Assembly: GCF_000143415.4 (NCBI RefSeq)
Contig: NW_003314265.1
Coordinates: 736,944-800,943, forward strand
DNA length: 64,000 bases
From: Selaginella moellendorffii
Lineage: Eukaryota; Streptophyta; Lycopodiopsida; Selaginellales; Selaginellaceae
Direction: 5' to 3'
Both the position numbers and the translations under genes were made by a program. A model generated the notes under the pieces. The model searched no databases, was not told the origin of the DNA, and saw nothing but the letters and a program-made list of their open reading frames with translations. Positions 32,081 through 41,933 of the stretch are shown in pieces. The stretch's first letter is position 1, and each line of letters starts with the position of its first letter.

Positions 32081-32901
32081 TGCGCGCACTGCCACTTCCC
32101 TGCGTCTTACGCACGGCGGCGGATCCAGGCGATCGATTGATCGATCAATCAGCGCAGCTAGGAAATATCGTGGAGGAGAGAGCGCGCGATCGATCGCCTC
32201 GCGCGCGCGGCGGCGTCAAGAAAGTATCCCGCCTTCGTTAGGCCAAGAAGAAGAGACCTCCTACGGACATGAGAACTGGATTTAAATATAACGTCTTATG
32301 CGGCCAAGCGGTGGCCGGTTCGAATCCCTTCCCCGGCGCACATTCTTTTCCCCTCTTTTCTTCTCACGTTTTACCCAACTGCGTCTTTGTTTTGACGCAG
32401 GCATCTCCTCTTTAATGTCTCTTTGTTTTCATACCATTATGAATTTTCCACGCGTGGGACAAGCGAATTTTTTCTGTAAAGAGATTCGAACCCAATGCAT
32501 TGCTGACGTGGAAACCGCTAGATTTTAGGGCTTCACAATATTTTAGGGCTCTTCGAGCTATAATTTCTATGATGATTTGCCTCAGGTGCTGGTTGGACTC
32601 ATTAATCGAATGGATTGGGTCGCATTTGCTTGCGACGCGCAGTGTGTCATCGCGGGTACAGGTATTGGTACTTTGGTCCCCACGGATATGCCTGGAAAGC
32701 TTCCGAATATCTTTCAGCTTTTGGCGGTACAAAGGCGAGAGACTACTACAGTGGCTCCAGGAGCCGAATAAAAAGGCCTCTTCGTGACATTGTGAGATCA
32801 AAGGCATTCTTTTCTTCGCATTGCTGCTTGCTAGTTCCTTCTCGAGCTCGAGAAGATCTTTCTTTCTCTGCCTTTGCAACACTCGCGAGGGGAAAGAAAT
32901 C
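32081..32901. other. Divergent intergenic region between phytocyanin and MIF-like gene
   Basis: About 820 bp. It should contain the promoters of both divergent genes. It includes a B-box-like GGTTCGAATCC near 32318, which is not enough for a tRNA. No other coding signal is seen. Confidence 0.55.
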
Positions 32902-33423
32902 ATGCCGATTCTCACCATTAGCACCAACACAAGCGTGGATAGCAGCACCTCGTTCTACATTCTCCAGGAGGCCACAGCCGCGGTGGCCCGAGTTCTTGGC
33001 AAGCCCGAGAGTGTAAGCTCTGATCATGGATCGTTGCTCCCAGATTTCCTTGTCTAACTCTTTGTCGCTCAAACTTCTAGAGCATGATGGTGCTTTTGAA
33101 TGATCGAGTTCCAATCCTCTTTGGGGGCAGCCGAGAAGCGGCGGCGTATGGCGAGCTCGTCTCCATCGGAGCGATCGCACCCGACTCGAATCGCAAAGTC
33201 AGCAAAGCTCTTGCTGGGATCCTCGAGTCCAGGCTCTCGGTGCCGCCTTCCAGGTTCTACATCAAGTTCTACGATGTCAAGGTGAGATTTTTATCATCTT
33301 TTGTCACTTCTCGAGCTTCTCTTCTGGAAATTGTCGTGATTTTTGGAGCAAACACTCTTTGATCTGGTCGTTTTCTCGATGATCCAGGGAAGCAATGTTG
33401 GATATAATGGATCCACATACTAA
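32902..33423 (+). CDS. MIF/D-dopachrome tautomerase-like protein (plant MDL)
   Basis: Small tautomerase-superfamily protein; the plant relatives are called MDLs. Three exons (32902-33012, 33081-33281, 33388-33423) give 115 residues, exactly the size of MIF. The catalytic proline follows the initiator Met (MPILTISTN). The family blocks PESSMMVLLNDRVPILFGGS, ELVSIGAI, LAGILESRLSVPPSRFYIKF and the C-terminal NVGYNGSTY are present. There is no peroxisomal targeting tripeptide, so a cytosolic form is likely. L-2-hydroxyglutarate dehydrogenase starts only 146 bp downstream on the same strand. Confidence 0.93.
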
Positions 33424-33569
33424 AGCATGAGACTAGTACTAAAATTGTATTAGTGATAATCGGGAATAAAACCTTTACCTTGCCGAGCAAATAAATGCGT
33501 GCCAACTGGCGTCCCAATTTTGTTTCTTGGTGTTTTCTCGTGGGTCTTCGTGGGAGTGGCGAGGGATCG

Positions 33570-35163
33570 ATGGCGGCAGCTCGGATCTTGCCCAGATCGG
33601 CTAGGAATCGCTTCAATCCACGCCAGCCGCGATGGATGAGCGCTCTCTCCGGCAAGGAATCCGATGTCGCGATCGTTGGCGGGGGGATTGTAGGGCTAGC
33701 TACAGCGCGAGAGATCGTCTCGCGATTTCCCTGGGCGAGCGTCACAGTGGTGGAGAAGGAGAAGGATCTGGTCCCTCACCAGACGTCGCACAACAGGTGA
33801 TCGATCATTCGATCGAAATATTTCTCTTTCCTGGGTTTTGATTGAGCTTGCAGTGTACAGTGGAGTGATTCATGCCGGGATTTACTACGAGCCCGGCAGC
33901 GCGATGGCGAAGCTGTGCGTGGATGGAGCTCGCCGTATGTACGAGTACTGCGAATCGAACAAGCTGCCGTATGAGAGGGTGGGCAAGCTGATCGTTGCCA
34001 CTGCCGAGGAGGAGCTCCCCATTCTAAAGAATTTGTACGAGCGAGCTACTGCCAATAAGGTACAAGGCATAGAGTTGCTTGATGGACACCAGGTACAAGA
34101 GCTGGAACCCAACGTTCGCTGCCTCCAAGCTCTTCATTCGCCCAACACTGGCATTGTGGACTATGCTGCTGTAGGACGATCGTATGCTCGAGACTTTCTT
34201 CACAGTGGGAGGGGTGAAATTCACACCAAGTAAGTCGCCACCATTTCTTTCTTTCTTTCTTTTGCCTAGTTTCGTGACACTAGCTCGATCTTGGGCGTAG
34301 TTTTGAAGTGAAGAAGATCGATGCCGATGAGAACCGAGGTGTGGAACTTACAAGTCAGAGGAATGAGACTGTGAAGGCAAAGTGGCTCATCACTTGTGCC
34401 GGGCTCCATTCTGACTACGTAGCACGCTTGGCCGGTGGTGCGAAGGGACCGACTGTTCTTCCATTTCGTGGGAATTATCATGAGCTAAAGCCCGAGTACC
34501 GGAAGCTCGTCAAGCGCAATATCTATCCGGTACCCGATCCAAAGTAAGTATTTTGTGTTTTGTTTCTAGAGAATTGATCTCGAGCACCGAACAGGTTCCC
34601 CATGGTTGGCGTGCATTTGACACCTCGTGTTGATGGACGGGTGCTCATAGGCCCAAACTCGGCTCTAGCACTTTCGAAAGAAGGCTATGCATTTTGGAAC
34701 TTGAACATCAAGGACGCGCTCACGTTTGCTGCTACCAAGGGCCTGTGGAAGCTTGTTCTTGGCAATCCCAAGATCGTTTTCCAAGAGATCTGGCGAGACA
34801 TCAACATTAAAGCATTCGTCGGGGAGGCACAGAGGTATCAGAATCGTCAACAATGAATAGTTCACGAACTGTTGTTGCCGCAGATACTGCCCGAGTCTGA
34901 AAGTAGAACACACGACCAAAGGCTGGGCAGGAGTCCACGCCGTCGCCATCGACGACACAGGGAAAATCATCGGCGACTTTCTGTTCGAGAGCGGCAAAGC
35001 TGGTCGAGTTCTCAACGTAAGGAACGCTCCATCGCCGGCTTGCACCTCATCACTGGCAATCGCGACGACCGTCGTGGATCGGGCTGCTAGAGAATTCGAC
35101 TGGAAGAACGAGGCGGACATTCTGGAACGAGAGCCACGATCCGCGAGCTCGGCTGGAGGATAG
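33570..35163 (+). CDS. L2HGDH: L-2-hydroxyglutarate dehydrogenase, mitochondrial
   Basis: FAD-dependent enzyme that oxidises L-2-hydroxyglutarate to 2-oxoglutarate, a metabolite-repair reaction in mitochondria. Five exons (33570-33796, 33861-34229, 34301-34543, 34595-34834, 34884-35163) give 452 residues. The first 30 residues are rich in Arg, Ala and Ser, as in a mitochondrial presequence. The FAD-binding motif is [19 protein letters not shown]. Further family blocks are [62 protein letters not shown] and the C-terminal GDFLFE with [18 protein letters not shown]. The second exon requires the acceptor at 33860, because the earlier AG would break the conserved NSGVIHAG. Confidence 0.95.
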
Positions 35164-35499
35164 TAACTCCCTCGGCGCTTTGTGCAATAAGAACCAGCCA
35201 GCCGCGTTTCACGACAAAAGCCTAGAGACAAATCGACCGAGAGGGAAGAACATGGAAGAAACGGAAAACACCACCGCGCAACATGAAGTAGAAAGCTCCT
35301 CCAGCTGAAAGCGAGAGTGGACCCGCGAGAAGGACGTGGCCTGTCATACGTGACGTCGGAGCCAATTTAAAAGCGACACTTTCACAACTATCACCGTCGT
35401 GGCGAGCAGGAGTGAATTCATCTCTACGGACCAACAGGCAGAGCAAAGCGATCAAGCGGCGAGCAGGGCCACCGGTTTCCAAGTTCTAAGCTCCAAGAG

Positions 35500-36179
35500 A
35501 TGAGGAACTCGTCGCCGCTGCTGCTGCTGCTTGTGTCACTGTGGATCCAAATCGCGTCCCAGCTCGTGGGAGCTTACACCACCTACATTGTCGGGGGCGA
35601 CACTGGCTGGACCATCCCAACGGCGAGCAACACCATCGTGAATTACACCGCCTGGGCTTCCAGCTTGACAGCCTCGCTCGGAGATTCACTGGGTAAGCCT
35701 CTCTCAAGCTAGCTAGCGAGCACTAAAAGCAAAGTTCTCTTTTCTTTTCGGCAGTGTTTCGATATGATCCTAGCCACACTGTCGTCCAGACCAACAATCT
35801 GACGACTTACCAGTCGTGCGACGCCACCGCCGACGACGAGACGCTCCAGATCTGGTCCTCGAGCGGCTCCAGTACCGTGATGCTCACCACCACCGGCACC
35901 ACGTACTTCTTTTGCTCCGCCGACGATGGCTCCCACTGCCGAGACTCGGGAATGAGATTCGCGATCCAGGTTAGCTTTGGCCAGGGACTGCCAGCCACGC
36001 CAAAGGCTGCGCCTTCTCCCCAGGATGGAAGTGACGACGGCGACGACTTAAACTTTCCCAACTTTGATAAGTTTGCTCCGCCACCACCGCCACCGGCGGA
36101 CTCCTCCTCCGCCTCGCTTCGGTGCTTCCAGCTTGCGTGGGTTCTAGCCGCGGCGCTCGTGCTTGGCCGGCTTGCGTGA
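35500..36179 (+). CDS. Phytocyanin, uclacyanin/plantacyanin-like (Met axial ligand), GPI-anchored
   Basis: Second blue copper protein in the cluster. Two exons (35500-35692 and 35755-36179) give 205 residues. The signal peptide MRNSSPLLLLLVSLWIQIA is followed by the cupredoxin domain TTYIVGGDTGWTIPT. Ligands: His in YDPSHTVVQ, Cys in YQSCDAT, His in DGSHCRDSGM and an axial Met at the end of that block, unlike the Gln of the gene at 31381-32080. A Pro/Asp-rich linker with a polyproline run and a hydrophobic GPI-type tail (WVLAAALVLGRLA) complete it. The shared intron site with the other phytocyanin supports common descent. The disulfide pattern is slightly unusual and should be checked in an alignment. 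Confidence 0.9.
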
Positions 36180-36315
36180 CCTCTCTCTCACACACACTAG
36201 AGAACACAGGATTTAGAAACATCTGGGAACGCGGTGAAAAGAATTTGTAGAGTCGATTATATAACACGCAGCCTGATTTTTGGAGTGCATACCAAGTCCG
36301 AAAGAGATACTACTG

Positions 36316-37483
36316 CTATGTGCCAAGCAGGAATCCAAGCACAATGCCAAGGAGAGCGACCAGGAGGACTACCAGGACGGAGAATCCAGCGTTCTGTGCG
36401 GCCGATCGGTTCCTGTTTGCTGTCAAACTTTCCTGAAGAAACAAAGCTAAAGTCGCTGCAAGCAAGGCAAGTTTTATGTGTTACCAGTTCTTGCTGCAAG
36501 CGTTGGCTCAATGCAACAGCGGCGTTTCGTTCTTCCGAAACGGTTGTCAAAGCCGCATTTACCTGCAAATAAAGTGAGCTAGGACAACGAGGAAAATAAG
36601 GAATGACAGCTCAAACCTCTTGGATTTTCTCCTTCAGATAACCAGCCTGGAAGAACAAAGGAAGAACGTAAACAAAACTGAATCATACTGATAACACATA
36701 CGTCATGAGAATTCGGCACAGCTCCATTGCTCGTTTCTTTCGCAGGGAACGCGAATGACACCCTCATCTTGGTCTCGAAGATCTCGTTCCCCAGGTCTTT
36801 TGTGAACTGCATCGCCATCAAAGCTGCGAAGAGAAAAATCGCCACTACTTACCATTTCCTGGTTGATGTCACTCGCCAGGAATTCATCCGGAGCAACAAC
36901 ACTTTGGATCAAAAACTTGTCTTTGCTCTGCCCGTCCACCGGTTTTCGATGTTGTGCTCGCATAGTAACTGCAACAAGTTTCTCTTATGGAAAGAGCCAA
37001 CATTTTTATAGAGGGAGAGGATTACCACTAATTTCAAGAGCACTCCGTGGTTGGAGCACACCCGTGCTGGGACTTACACAAAAACTCTTGGGAGATGTTG
37101 TTTTAACCTGCAACAACAAACAAGAAATCCTCGATCAAACATTAACTATAACAACAAGCAAGAAATTCTCGATCAAACAAACACTAACAAGAAACAAGAA
37201 ACTCTCGATCAAACAAAAACTAACAGCAAACAAGAAATTCGAGATCAAACGAAGAAGCTTGATACCTTGAAAGCAACATAATGCTTGGTGTCATTCCCCA
37301 GCTTAAGCTTGCACGACAATTGCCGATCCAACTCGACTGTTCATCGCAGCCGCCAAAAAAGAAACCTTCAGATCCAGTAACACAAGCGAAATTCCGCTAG
37401 ATCCACTCACACGGGAACTGCAACTCGCGAGGCTCCACACGAAGAAGCCCCGCACCGTCGGTGGAAGCGCTCTCTACAGCCAT
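36316..37483 (-). CDS. VAP27-like (VAMP-associated) membrane contact-site protein
   Basis: ER-anchored MSP-domain protein that tethers the ER to the plasma membrane, cytoskeleton or lipid-transfer proteins through FFAT motifs. Eight exons (37483-37411, 37336-37266, 37107-37026, 36968-36853, 36806-36702, 36646-36617, 36562-36485, 36432-36316) give 223 residues. The MSP domain carries VEPRELQFPFELDRQLSC, NDTKHYVAFKVKTTSPK, STGVLQPRSALEISVTMRAQ and DKFLIQSVVA. A short coiled coil (VNAALTTVSEERNAAVALSQ) precedes the C-terminal membrane anchor FSVLVVLLVALLGIVLGFLL. Domain order and size are standard. Two AAACCCTAA telo-boxes lie within 60 bp upstream of the ATG. Confidence 0.95.
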
Positions 37484-37490
37484 GATCCGC

Positions 37491-37540
37491 AAACCCTAAA
37501 GCCAGCTGTCCAACCCCCAAATCCTTCACAAAACCCTAAA
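37491..37540 (-). promoter_or_regulatory. Two telo-boxes upstream of VAP27-like gene
   Basis: AAACCCTAA at 37491-37499 and AAACCCTAAA at 37531-37540 on the + strand, immediately before the minus-strand ATG at 37483. The motif recurs upstream of several genes in this window. Confidence 0.5.
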
Positions 37541-38000
37541 AAGTGTCAAATGCCACGTGGTCAGCGAGGGTTTTACCACTTCCACATATGGCGGGGTTGG
37601 TCTTTTAAAATCCAATTGCCACGGGTCAAACGGCGCCCCCGTTTTGTTTTGTTACTGTTTTTCTTTTCGCGATTGGTGCGTTGACATTTCACCCCGTCCC
37701 GTCCGGAACAGAAAAGTCAACGCCCAAGCAGCAGTCTTTTAGTTTTTTTTCTCGCGCCTGTTGGGCATCTCAACATTAATACAGCCGGAAAGAAGGACAA
37801 AGAAGCCCGCTATGGAGTTGACACGAAATTGCCAATGGCTGACTTTGGTAGCCCCGAGCGGCCTATGGTTGGGCTCGCGCGTAGGTCACGCACGGATGAT
37901 GGATCATTGCTAGCTCCTGATGTAATCGCTCGTAAGTTGCCTCGAGATCTTTATTTGTCCTCGCCCTCTCCTCTCGCCGCTAGCGCTTTCAAAGCACAGC
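37541..38000. other. Divergent intergenic region between VAP27-like gene and receptor kinase
   Basis: About 460 bp, presumably promoter sequence for both genes. No coding signal or structural RNA was seen. Confidence 0.5.
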
Positions 38001-40199
38001 ATGGAGAGTCTCGCCAAGCTCTATTATGGCGGCCTCGTCTTCTTCCTCCACCTCCATTCCTCCGCCGCGCAGAGCGTCGGCTCGGTCCCCAGAGGATTTC
38101 GCTTCAGCCCACCAGCAGGCGCTGGAGATTTCTCGGCCTTCCTCGTCAGCTCCAACAGGGACTTCGCCGCTGGCTTCTCGCGAGATCCAGCAGCAGGATA
38201 CTTCGCGCTCGCCGTCGCTGGGATGAATGCCAATTCGCAGCCGCTCGACACCATCTGGATGGCCAACAGAGACGATCCCTTCCGTGCTACCCCGGAGCTC
38301 CTCTTCTCCGGCTCCCTCCTTGTCACCATCCACCAAAACGTCCAGTGGAATTCCTCGTCATCCACCACTAGTCCGTCCTCCTCCTCGAGCGGAGACTTTC
38401 TCGAGCTCTTGGATTCCGGGAACTTGAGAGTCGTTTCTCGATCGTCGTCGTCTAGTCCTCCAAGCGATGATCAAGCTGGCGTGGTGTGGCAGAGCTTCGA
38501 TCACCCAACAGACACGCTGCTCCAGGGCCAGAACTTCACCCAGGCCATGCGGCTCGTCTCCTCCATCTCCAACCAAGATCCACGCTCTGGATCCTACTCG
38601 CTCCAGCTCCAGGGAGATCGGATACTCCTCCTGGCAGGCTCCGAGCCATACTGGACCGAGGCCGCGCTCAAAGAGCACGAGAATGGTTCCGGATCCACCA
38701 TCTACATGCGAATCCAGCCCGACGGCTACATCGGCCTCTACCAGAGCGAGCAAACTCGCGTCCACTTCGTGCCATTCTCGAGCTTGAACAGGGCGTCCAC
38801 GAATTTCACCCGGCGAGCTCGCCTGGGTCCCGATGGAAACCTCCGCGTTTACTACTGGCAGGGCGGCCGGATGGTGGAAGACTATGCTGCTCTCCGAGAT
38901 CCCTGTGAGTTCCCGGATTCTTGCGGAAGCTATGGCATCTGTTCTTCCGAGCTCCAAAACAAGAGCTGCAAATGCCCGGTCGGGGTAACTGCAGATGGAA
39001 ACTCCACCATCGCCTTCCTGCCTGTGGATTCGCGAGACGCCGCAAAAGGATGCCGGAGTGATGCCGCGGATGCCAATTCTTGCATGGAGACTCCGTCCAA
39101 GAACTCGTCAGAGGATGATTTCCTGATGATCCAGGGCGTGGACTACTTCGCGATCCGATTTGTCGTCGCGGCATTTGGTGTATCCACAGTGACCCTGGAG
39201 GAATGCCGCGCCTTGTGCCTCGGGAATTGCTCGTGCAAGGCCTTCTTCTTCCGGAACGATTCCAGCGTCTGCTTCCACACGGATTCCATCCGAAGCATGC
39301 TGCCCAGCTCCAACCCGCACAACCTGGGATTCATCCGGATCGCCAAGAGAGGCCGATCGCACCATACCTCGAGAGCCCTGCAAATCTCCATCCTCGTGCT
39401 GGCTGTGCTCTTGGCCATCGCCGCTTTGATCTTCGCCTGCTATTACCGCCGATCCAGACGAAGGGACGAGAACAAGGAAGAGGTGAATCACCACTCGGAC
39501 GAAGAGGCCTTCTTGGAGACGATCTCAGGTCTTCCCAAGCGCTTCCCCTTCTCCGAGATCGAATCCGCCAAGAACACCCGGAGAATATCGGTCGTCCAGC
39601 TCCAGGGATGCTCGCCGCGGGAATTCCAGGCCGAGCTGGCCGCCATCGCTGGCCTGGGAAGCCACTCCAACCTGGTGGCGCTGCTCGGCTACTGCATCCA
39701 CGGCAAGAAGCGCTACATCATCTACGACGGCAGCACCAGCGGCAGCCGATCGCTCGACGAAATCCTCAAGAACCCTGGATTGGAGCGCGCGGCCCTGGAA
39801 TGGAGCGCCAAGAAGGAGATCCTGCTGGGAATCGCGAGAGGCCTCGCCTTCCTCCACGCCAATGGAGGCGTCCACGGCGATCTCGTCCCCGGCAATGTCC
39901 TCCTGGACCTGGAGCACGGCGGGAGCTCGAGCCCTAGGCTGGCGCGCTATGGCCTGGCCTCCCTCATGCGTCGGCCGCCCCCAAACCCCAGCGATGACGT
40001 GCGCGCGTTTGGCGCCATTGTCGCGGCGCTGCTCGACGGCGGCGATGGCGCGCCCGCGGAAGATCAACGGCTGCGCGAGATCTGGAAGTGTTGCGCCCAG
40101 CAAGAGGCCGTGCTGAGGCCGTCCATGGCCATGGTGGCCGAGACGCTCTCCTCTATTTTGCCGCCAAAGGCATCGTTTGGAATCCAAAGTTTAAATTAG
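38001..40199 (+). CDS. G-type lectin S-receptor-like protein with a degenerate kinase domain
   Basis: Intronless ORF of 732 residues. Layout: signal peptide (about 1-23), D-mannose-binding lectin region (SNRDFAAGFSRDP, WMANRDDPF, LELLDSGNLRVV, WQSFDHPTDTLL), S-locus glycoprotein-like part, an EGF/PAN region rich in cysteine (CEFPDSCGSYGICSS, LEECRALCLGNCSCKAFFF), a transmembrane helix (ISILVLAVLLAIAALIFACY) and a C-terminal kinase fold. The kinase is degenerate: the Gly-rich loop is missing, the VAIK lysine position reads VVQLQ, the catalytic loop is HGDLVPGNVLLD, and the DFG motif is replaced by RYG. It should therefore bind or signal without phosphotransfer. The reading frame is fully open, so this is a pseudokinase receptor and not an obvious pseudogene. 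Confidence 0.92.
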   Translation: MESLAKLYYGGLVFFLHLHSSAAQSVGSVPRGFRFSPPAGAGDFSAFLVSSNRDFAAGFSRDPAAGYFALAVAGMNANSQPLDTIWMANRDDPFRATPELLFSGSLLVTIHQNVQWNSSSSTTSPSSSSSGDFLELLDSGNLRVVSRSSSSSPPSDDQAGVVWQSFDHPTDTLLQGQNFTQAMRLVSSISNQDPRSGSYSLQLQGDRILLLAGSEPYWTEAALKEHENGSGSTIYMRIQPDGYIGLYQSEQTRVHFVPFSSLNRASTNFTRRARLGPDGNLRVYYWQGGRMVEDYAALRDPCEFPDSCGSYGICSSELQNKSCKCPVGVTADGNSTIAFLPVDSRDAAKGCRSDAADANSCMETPSKNSSEDDFLMIQGVDYFAIRFVVAAFGVSTVTLEECRALCLGNCSCKAFFFRNDSSVCFHTDSIRSMLPSSNPHNLGFIRIAKRGRSHHTSRALQISILVLAVLLAIAALIFACYYRRSRRRDENKEEVNHHSDEEAFLETISGLPKRFPFSEIESAKNTRRISVVQLQGCSPREFQAELAAIAGLGSHSNLVALLGYCIHGKKRYIIYDGSTSGSRSLDEILKNPGLERAALEWSAKKEILLGIARGLAFLHANGGVHGDLVPGNVLLDLEHGGSSSPRLARYGLASLMRRPPPNPSDDVRAFGAIVAALLDGGDGAPAEDQRLREIWKCCAQQEAVLRPSMAMVAETLSSILPPKASFGIQSLN

Positions 40200-40489
40200 A
40201 GTGGGTTGTGTTAAACTCGGACTAAACCTAGCAAGGATTAGGGCATAGGCGTGATTATAAACTTTCTATTTAAATTGTAGGGCATAGGCGCATTAACTTG
40301 TTGGGTTGTCTCGAAGTATAAGTCATATTCCAACCCTGTAAGTTTTGGTAAATTTTTGTTTTGATAGTACGGACATCACTAATGGTACGAACATGATGGT
40401 TTCATTTTTTTATTTAATAGTACGGACATCATGGTCTAAAACAAAACAGGTAACTGTTATTTTTGAAGGGGTAGTACCGACGTATTGTC
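40200..40489. other. Short convergent spacer with small repeats
   Basis: Contains a duplicated GGGCATAGGCG motif and a duplicated TAGTACGGACATCA motif, plus TTAACTTGTTGGGTTGTC, which resembles a stretch at about 20857-20880. No gene is seen. Confidence 0.5.
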
Positions 40490-41817
40490 CTAGGACAGTG
40501 AAATCGTCTTGTATCCCGCAGCGATGGAGTCTCTCACCGCGCACAGCACCGCCTGCGTCTTCTTGGCCTTGTCGTGCCACCCGCGCTCCACCGCGCCGCC
40601 ACCGCGCTTGATCCCGGACACGATCCTCGCGAACTCGCGCACCATGGCCGCCTCCTGCGGCACCTCGTTGTCCACCACCACGTCCCGCGACTCCAGCCGC
40701 CACGTCAGATCCATGTCCGCGAACCCGGCATTGGACAGCACCCGGTACGCCGCCCGCGCGTCGCTGAAGGGTATGGCGAAGTCGTCGCACGCGAGCGCGC
40801 CCGTCGTGCCCTGCACCGTGACGTGCATTGTCATGAAGGCGTGGAAGGAGCAGCTAAATGTCGCCACTGTTGTCTCGCCCTCTTCCTGTTCGTCCTGTTC
40901 GTCCTGGCGATTCTTCTTTATCCACACCATCCTCGCGGAACAGGCGGTGATCACGCCGCTCTCGTTGATGGTGGCGTTGGGCAAGGCCGTCACGAGATCC
41001 GGGAGGCGGTAGTCGAGCGCCCACAAGATGGCGCGGATGCAGTACCAGCCGATATCGCCCAGCGCCCCCAGCTCGTCCAGCCCGGCTTTCACTCGGATAT
41101 TGTTCTTGAGGAAGCCCGGGAAGAGGATTTGAGCCGGGAAGCTGAAAGTCGACCGGACCTGTGGAGTTAAAAAAGTCAAGAAAAAAATGAGTTTGGATCA
41201 CGATGAATCAAAGATGGTGAAAAAAAAAACAAACAGAAGCAGCCAAATGAACGCTACAGCAAGCTCAAAAGATCTAAAGCACTGTAGCTCAAGAACACCT
41301 GGCATGGAAACAAGAAACGAAACAGAGAGAACTTTCGGAAGGAGAAAAGTACCTCTTTGATGTCCCCGAGGGCCTGCAAATCCTTGTGCATGCGCTCGGT
41401 CCGCGGGTGATGCATCCACATAGTCCCGTCCATGAGCTGCAGCCCCTTGCTCTCGCAGGCGTCCACCATCTTGTCCAGATCCTCGTTGTTGAGCGACAGT
41501 GGCTTCTCCAGCAGAATGTGCTTCCCCTTGGCAGCCGCTTTGAGCACCCATTCCAAATGGAGCCCCGTCGGCAGAGGAACGTAGACGGCGTCCACGGCGT
41601 CGTCGTCCAGGAGTTCATCGTAGCTGCCATAGACTTTAGCCGAAGAGGGGAATCCGTTGGCTTTGGCGAACTCCTGTGCCTTTTCCAGGGACCGGCTGGC
41701 AATCGCGTAGAGCTCAACCCCGGACCCTGCTAGTAGAATTGCTCTGGAAACCTTTCTGGCAATGCTTGCGCATCCCAGGATGCCGAGCTTCACAGCGGGA
41801 TTGACAACCTCCCCCAT
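40490..41817 (-). CDS. Gfo/Idh/MocA-family NAD(P)-dependent oxidoreductase
   Basis: Two exons (41817-41353 and 41158-40490) give 377 residues. The N-terminal Rossmann fold has LGILGCASIARKVSRAI, ELYAIASRSLEKAQEFAKA and DAVYVPLPTGLHLEWVLKAA. The family signature EKPLS follows (HILLEKPLSLN), whose lysine is catalytic in relatives. The C-terminal domain includes GALGDIGWYCIRAILWAL and HVTVQGTTGALACDDF. Plant members resemble dihydrodiol or xylose dehydrogenases, but the substrate is unknown. There is no clear transit peptide. An AT-dinucleotide TATA-like stretch (41853-41870) lies just upstream of the ATG, in the 116 bp that separate it from the FAM91 stop. Confidence 0.92.
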
Positions 41818-41933
41818 AGCTGCTGCTGCTGTCTGGACCCCAGAAGTCGAAGATATATATATATATATACGATCGCTGACCCGGTGTTGACCCCCGGAAG
41901 AAAAAAATTGACCAGAGAAACGGAAAACTAGAC

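Noticed and set aside
32290-32345. tRNA-like sequence with GGCCAAGCGG and GGTTCGAATCC boxes
   Set aside because: The T-stem does not pair, there is no anticodon arm and no matching acceptor stem. At best it is a degraded tRNA fragment.
33841-33860. Earlier acceptor AG at 33853 in the L2HGDH gene
   Set aside because: It would shift the frame and break the conserved HNSGVIHAG block; the AG at 33860 keeps it.
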